DNA of 35,738 nucleotides, from contig CAJTLR010000036.1 in the NCBI GenBank assembly GCA_910577185.1, positions 1 through 35,738 of the forward strand. The letters are read 5' to 3'. This DNA is from an uncultured Acetatifactor sp. Lineage in GTDB: Bacteria > Bacillota > Clostridia > Lachnospirales > Lachnospiraceae. Shown in pieces: positions 32,403 to 35,738 of the stretch; the first letter of the stretch is position 1; each line of letters begins with the position of its first letter. The translations under genes and the position numbers were made by a program. The notes under the pieces are model-generated. The model made no database searches. It worked only from the letters and a program-made list of their open reading frames with translations, and was not told the DNA's origin.

Positions 32403-32781
32403 GGTGAGTAGGATAAATAATCGCGGCCGTGCCCGTGAGGGACAGCCGTCCCCCGCGGTTACGGGTGAGGAAAGTCCGGGCTTCACAGGGCAGGATGCCG
32501 GATAACGTCCGGTGGAGGCGACTCCAAGGCCAGTGCAATAGAAATATACAGCAGAAAGCCGGTCACGGACTGGCCTTCTGTAATGGTGGAAAGGCAGTGT
32601 AAGAGACTACCGTCCGTCCGGTAACGGGCGGAGCCATGTAAACCCCATCCGAAGCAAGACCAAATTGAGGGCCACAGGCTTGCCCGGCCTGCCCTCAGGT
32701 AGGTCGCTGGACGCGTCTGGCGACAGACGTGCTAGATAGATGATTATTCACGACATAACCCGGCTTATCGTCCTGCTCACC
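32403..32781 (+). ncRNA. rnpB: RNase P RNA
   Basis: Catalytic RNA that removes 5' leaders from pre-tRNAs. The ends pair as helix P1 over 11 bp (GGTGAGTAGGA 32403-32413 with TCCTGCTCACC 32771-32781), followed by TTTTT. Conserved core segments are present: GAGGAAAGTCCGGGC (32468-32482), the AGAGACTACC region, CCCCATCCGAAGCAAGACCAAA and GATAGATGATTA, then CATAACCCGGCTTATCG before the 3' arm. About 379 bases, consistent with an ancestral (A-type) architecture rather than the Bacillus B type, though I did not fold it. Confidence 0.96.
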
Positions 32782-32874
32782 TTTTTACCCCACAGATCAG
32801 GCGGAAGTTTACACTTGTTTCCCCGAATTCCCGGCCGGAACATATATCCGCAGAAAAATGCAGGAGGTGAATAT

Positions 32875-33543
32875 ATGAATTCATTCGACATCATTGGCCC
32901 CGTCATGGTAGGCCCCTCCAGCTCCCACACTGCGGGAGCAGTCAAAATCGGAAACATCGCCCGGAAACTGCTGAACACCCGGGTGCAGAATGCGGACATC
33001 TTTTTCCACGGTTCTTTTCTTGCAACCGGCAGGGGACACGGCACCGACAAAGCCCTCATCGCCGGGCTTCTTGGATTTTCCGTGGATGATCCAAGAATTC
33101 CCGAAAGTTTCCGCTATGCCGGAGAGGCCGGCATGTCCTTTGTCATGTCCGGCGCCGACCTGGGGGATGTCCATCCCAATTCGGTAAAACTGCTCTTAAG
33201 CGGCGCGGATGGGAAAAAAATCGAAGTAGTGGCTGCCTCCGTGGGCGGCGGTGCCATTCGCGTCACGGAAGTCGACGGGCTCCCCGCCAACTTTTCCGGC
33301 GACTACCCTACCCTTGTGGTCAATAATCTGGACCAGCCGGGACATGTAACCGAAATTACGTCCATGCTGAGTCATAAATCCATTAACATTGCCACCATGC
33401 AGCTGTACCGCTCTTCCAAAGGCGGAAATGCCGTCATCGTACTGGAATGCGACCAGGAAGTGCCTGATACCGCCATACGATGGCTCGCCCATCTGGAAGG
33501 CATTCTGAAGGTGACTTATCTGGGACTGAAAGACAATGACTGA
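32875..33543 (+). CDS. sdaAB: L-serine dehydratase beta subunit, iron-sulfur type
   Basis: 222 residues. With SdaAA it deaminates L-serine to pyruvate and ammonia. The N-terminal part begins FDIIGPVMVGPSSSHTAGA, the substrate-binding signature, and the last 75 residues are an ACT domain (LVVNNLDQPGHVTEITSMLS), as in the two-subunit Clostridia enzymes. I start at 32875 because CAGGAGGTG lies 5-7 bases upstream; the longer frame runs back into rnpB. Its own promoter was not located. The sdaAA gene follows after 62 bases, so the two form one operon. Confidence 0.95.
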   Translation: MNSFDIIGPVMVGPSSSHTAGAVKIGNIARKLLNTRVQNADIFFHGSFLATGRGHGTDKALIAGLLGFSVDDPRIPESFRYAGEAGMSFVMSGADLGDVHPNSVKLLLSGADGKKIEVVAASVGGGAIRVTEVDGLPANFSGDYPTLVVNNLDQPGHVTEITSMLSHKSINIATMQLYRSSKGGNAVIVLECDQEVPDTAIRWLAHLEGILKVTYLGLKDND

Positions 33544-33605
33544 CAGATCTCCCACATATCCTTCGGGAAATACCGGCCCCGGCTTCCGGGCAGAAAGGAA
33601 CCCTT

Positions 33606-34475
33606 ATGTACCAATCATTTCAGGAAATCATCCATCTGGAAAAAGAAACCGGAAAAAGCTTCTGGGAGCTGGTCCGGGACAATGACTGCAAAGAAATGGA
33701 AATCAGCGAGGAAGACGCCTTCCGGAAAATGCATGATATGTATGATGCCATGAAAAGCGCGGATCTCTCCTATGATCCCAACCAGTCTTCCGCCAGCGGC
33801 CTGGCGGGCCGGGATGGGGAAAAGGTTGCCCTCTCCCGCCGGAAAGGAGAAATGCTCTGCGGATCCTTTCTGGGACTGGTCATGGAAAAAGCCATCAAGA
33901 TGGGAGAATCCAACGCCTGCATGAAGCGCATTGTGGCCGCGCCCACAGCCGGTTCCTGCGGCGTGCTCCCTGCCGTTTTCCTTTCACTGGAGCAGGAAAA
34001 AGGATACCCGGCAGATGAGATGGTGAAAGCGCTTTATACCAGCGCCGGAATCGGCGGCATCATTGCCCAGCGCGCATCCGTGTCCGGGGCCGCCGGAGGA
34101 TGCCAGGCAGAGATCGGGGCCGCCTCGGCCATGGCGGCGGGAGGCGTGGCATATCTGCTGGGCGGTGACGGCGAAGCCATCGCCCACGCTGCCGCCCTTG
34201 CCATGAAGAATCTCCTGGGACTGGCCTGCGATCCGGTGGCCGGTCTGGTGGAAGTCCCCTGCGTCAAGAGAAACGTCATAGGAGCCGTCAACGCCCTGAC
34301 CTCCGCGGATCTGGCGCATGCCGGAATCCGCAGCAGGATTCCCCCCGACGAAGTGTTCGACGCCATGAGAAGTATCGGCAAAATGCTGCCGGAGGACCTG
34401 AGGGAGACGGGAAAAGGCGGCCTGGCGGCAACCCCCACCGGCACTGCCTTCCGCGGAAATCTGGAGACATTTTAA
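33606..34475 (+). CDS. sdaAA: L-serine dehydratase alpha subunit, iron-sulfur type
   Basis: 289 residues; the catalytic half. AAPTAGSCGVLPAV (C118), SGAAGGCQAEIGAASAMAAG (C166) and ACDPVAGLVEVPC (C208, C219) contain the conserved cysteines; three of these hold the oxygen-labile 4Fe-4S cluster whose free iron binds serine. Oxygen sensitivity fits an anaerobe. AAAGGAA precedes the ATG. A GC-rich hairpin lies in the 62 bases after sdaAB. A bidirectional terminator follows. Confidence 0.95.
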   Translation: MYQSFQEIIHLEKETGKSFWELVRDNDCKEMEISEEDAFRKMHDMYDAMKSADLSYDPNQSSASGLAGRDGEKVALSRRKGEMLCGSFLGLVMEKAIKMGESNACMKRIVAAPTAGSCGVLPAVFLSLEQEKGYPADEMVKALYTSAGIGGIIAQRASVSGAAGGCQAEIGAASAMAAGGVAYLLGGDGEAIAHAAALAMKNLLGLACDPVAGLVEVPCVKRNVIGAVNALTSADLAHAGIRSRIPPDEVFDAMRSIGKMLPEDLRETGKGGLAATPTGTAFRGNLETF

Positions 34476-34505
34476 ATCCCCGGGCGTTTTTTCGTTTTTC
34501 AGGAC

Positions 34506-34541
34506 AGAGGACAGACCCGCACCCACGCGAATCTGTCCTCT
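34506..34541. terminator. Bidirectional terminator between sdaAA and dacF-like gene
   Basis: A perfect 10-bp stem (AGAGGACAGA 34506-34515 with TCTGTCCTCT 34532-34541) and a 16-base loop between two converging genes. T-rich DNA follows on the plus strand; on the minus strand the T-run is lacking. Confidence 0.6.
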
Positions 34542-34554
34542 GATTTCGTTTCTG

Positions 34555-34640
34555 TTCTGTTCCCTTCAGTTTCCGTTCTGCTCGGTTTCCGTTTCTGTTC
34601 CCTTCAGTTTCCGTTCTGTTCGGTTTCCGTTCCGTTCCCT
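34555..34640. repeat. 38-bp imperfect tandem repeat over the carboxypeptidase stop codon
   Basis: Units begin at 34555, 34593 and about 34630, built from TTCTGTTCCC, TTCAGTTTCCG and TTCTG(C/T)TCGG. The stop codon of the carboxypeptidase (34604-34606) is inside the second unit, so part encodes Thr/Glu/Asn/Gly residues and part is untranslated. Confidence 0.8.
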
Positions 34641-35738
34641 TCCGTCTGCTCCGTACTTTCCGTTTCCGCTTCCGGAAGAAATCTCTGGTACAGTTCCACC
34701 TGGTCGGCGATACATCTCCAGGAACCCTGGGAAGCCGCCGTCACACACAGATATTCCTTTCCCTCATAATCCGTCCCGAGGCTTGCCGCACAGCTGCCGG
34801 ACTGGTCCACAAACCCTGTCTTGCCGCACAAAACCTCCCCGTGGGTATCCCGGTCCTCTATCCTGCGCAGAAACCAGTTGGAGATCAGCATTCCCTCCGG
34901 ATGCTGCGCGGTAGACGCCGTGGCATACGTGTGGGCCGAGAGAATATCCCTGCAGAAAGGATTGTCCGCAGCCGCTTTCAGCATCACTGCCATGTCATAG
35001 GCGGTGGTGTAATGTTCCTCATCATACAGTCCCACACAGTTGGTAAAATGGGAAGTCTCTGCCAGTCCCATCTGCTCCAGCTTCTGGTTCATCAGATCCA
35101 CAAAAGCCTCATGGGAGCCCGCCACATATTCTGCCAGGGCCAGGGCCGAATCCGCACCTGACGGCAGAATGGTACCATAGAACAAATCTCTCACCGGCAC
35201 GGTCTCATCCACCTCGTATCCCGTAATGCTGCACTCGTTGGTATAACAGTAATCCGTAATATCTATGGTGATGGTCACGGTCTCATCCAGGTCAGCCTCC
35301 GTGAGATGTTCTGCCGCCACCAGCACTGTCAGGATCTTGGTCATGGAGGCCGGGTTCATTCTGGTCCGGGCTTCTTTCTGCGCCAGTACGGTTCCTGTCT
35401 CCACATCAATAAACACACCGTATTCGCTGATGATGGTCTCATCAAAAACGGCCGTATCAGGCGTCTCCTGGGCCGCAAAAGGCTCTGACCCTATGGCCAG
35501 GGGATTGCTGGCCGGCAGCACATCTTCCGGATTATCTGCCTCTCCTCCCGCGGGAACGGCTTCCTCCGGTTCCGGCAGCCAGCCCAGTCTGGAATTTCCC
35601 TTTAATTTCGGAACTTCTTCCGGCACCGTGCCCTCCGGGATACTTTCCGTGTTTTCCGCACTGTCATCTCCCGGGATATCTTCCCCCGAGTCTTCCCCGG
35701 CTGTCAGTTCTCCTCCGTTCCGTGCCTGGACCTCCGGG
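34604..35738 (-). CDS. D-alanyl-D-alanine carboxypeptidase (DacF type), 5' end missing
   Basis: The frame is open to the right edge, so the signal peptide and start lie outside; 377 residues are visible. Active-site motifs of a low-molecular-weight penicillin-binding protein are present: SMTK (about 35336-35347), SGAD in place of SxN (about 35150-35161), and KTG (34814-34822). Such enzymes trim the terminal D-Ala of peptidoglycan stem peptides outside the cell. The visible N-terminal part is an acidic low-complexity linker (Glu/Asp/Gly/Pro), so the catalytic domain is tethered. The tail is Thr/Glu/Asn/Gly repeats. The usual C-terminal PBP5 stalk domain is not present. The GTG at 35626 is an internal codon, not the start. 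Confidence 0.88.
   Translation of the reverse strand, partial: PEVQARNGGELTAGEDSGEDIPGDDSAENTESIPEGTVPEEVPKLKGNSRLGWLPEPEEAVPAGGEADNPEDVLPASNPLAIGSEPFAAQETPDTAVFDETIISEYGVFIDVETGTVLAQKEARTRMNPASMTKILTVLVAAEHLTEADLDETVTITIDITDYCYTNECSITGYEVDETVPVRDLFYGTILPSGADSALALAEYVAGSHEAFVDLMNQKLEQMGLAETSHFTNCVGLYDEEHYTTAYDMAVMLKAAADNPFCRDILSAHTYATASTAQHPEGMLISNWFLRRIEDRDTHGEVLCGKTGFVDQSGSCAASLGTDYEGKEYLCVTAASQGSWRCIADQVELYQRFLPEAETESTEQTEGNGTETEQNGN

Noticed and set aside
32740..32874. N-terminal extension of SdaAB reaching into rnpB
   Set aside because: It overlaps the 3' end of RNase P RNA, lacks a ribosome site and is absent from the family; the ATG at 32875 has CAGGAGGTG.

Overview
The window looks like a chromosomal segment of an anaerobic gut Firmicute of the Lachnospiraceae/Clostridia type. 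The evidence is moderate GC content with AGGAGG-type ribosome binding sites throughout, a bacterial RNase P RNA, a single-chain PurL of about 1265 residues, a two-subunit iron-sulfur L-serine dehydratase (SdaAB/SdaAA), an M29 aminopeptidase, and several small membrane proteins of kinds I know mainly from Lachnospiraceae. The assignment rests on gene content only. No phage, insertion sequence or CRISPR array was seen. The only mobile-like trace is a short protein resembling the tail of a PD-(D/E)XK (Rpn-type) nuclease.

Layout. 1-5.1 kb: a TM2-domain membrane protein, a GPH-family sugar:cation symporter divergent from an AraC-type regulator, and a HAD-fold hydrolase. 5.2-10.6 kb (+ strand): a two-component system (OmpR-type regulator plus histidine kinase), then an operon of a VTC-domain protein, a four-helix DUF4956 membrane protein and a membrane-anchored CotH-family kinase-like protein. 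Short direct repeats phased at 11 bp lie in front of both operons. 10.7-17.4 kb (mostly - strand): the nuclease-like remnant, purL, a TetR regulator, two uncharacterised proteins, an orphan + strand promoter with a strong hairpin (candidate small RNA), and tRNA-Trp. 17.5-25 kb (- strand): radA, a small beta-rich protein, clpC, a GntR/YtrA-type regulator, an SH3-domain membrane protein with an internal 48-bp tandem repeat, and a zinc-ribbon/HTH protein. 25-29 kb (- strand): a tandem 86-bp intergenic repeat followed by purE-purM-purN-purD. 29-32.3 kb (- strand): an aminopeptidase, a DUF6142-like protein, a 50-residue membrane protein and pyrE. 32.3-34.5 kb (+ strand): rnpB, sdaAB and sdaAA. 34.6 kb to the end (- strand): a DacF-type D-Ala-D-Ala carboxypeptidase whose 5' end lies beyond the window, with tandem repeats running across its stop codon.

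How the genes work together. purE, purM, purN, purD and purL supply steps of IMP synthesis and pyrE supplies UMP synthesis. clpC, radA and their neighbours are protein and DNA maintenance functions. SdaAB and SdaAA form one serine-deaminating enzyme. The segment most worth following up is the two-component system with the VTC/DUF4956/CotH operon. Its parts suggest a sensor-controlled, membrane-localised phosphoryl-transfer or polyphosphate system of unknown purpose, with a plausible regulator-binding array visible in the DNA.
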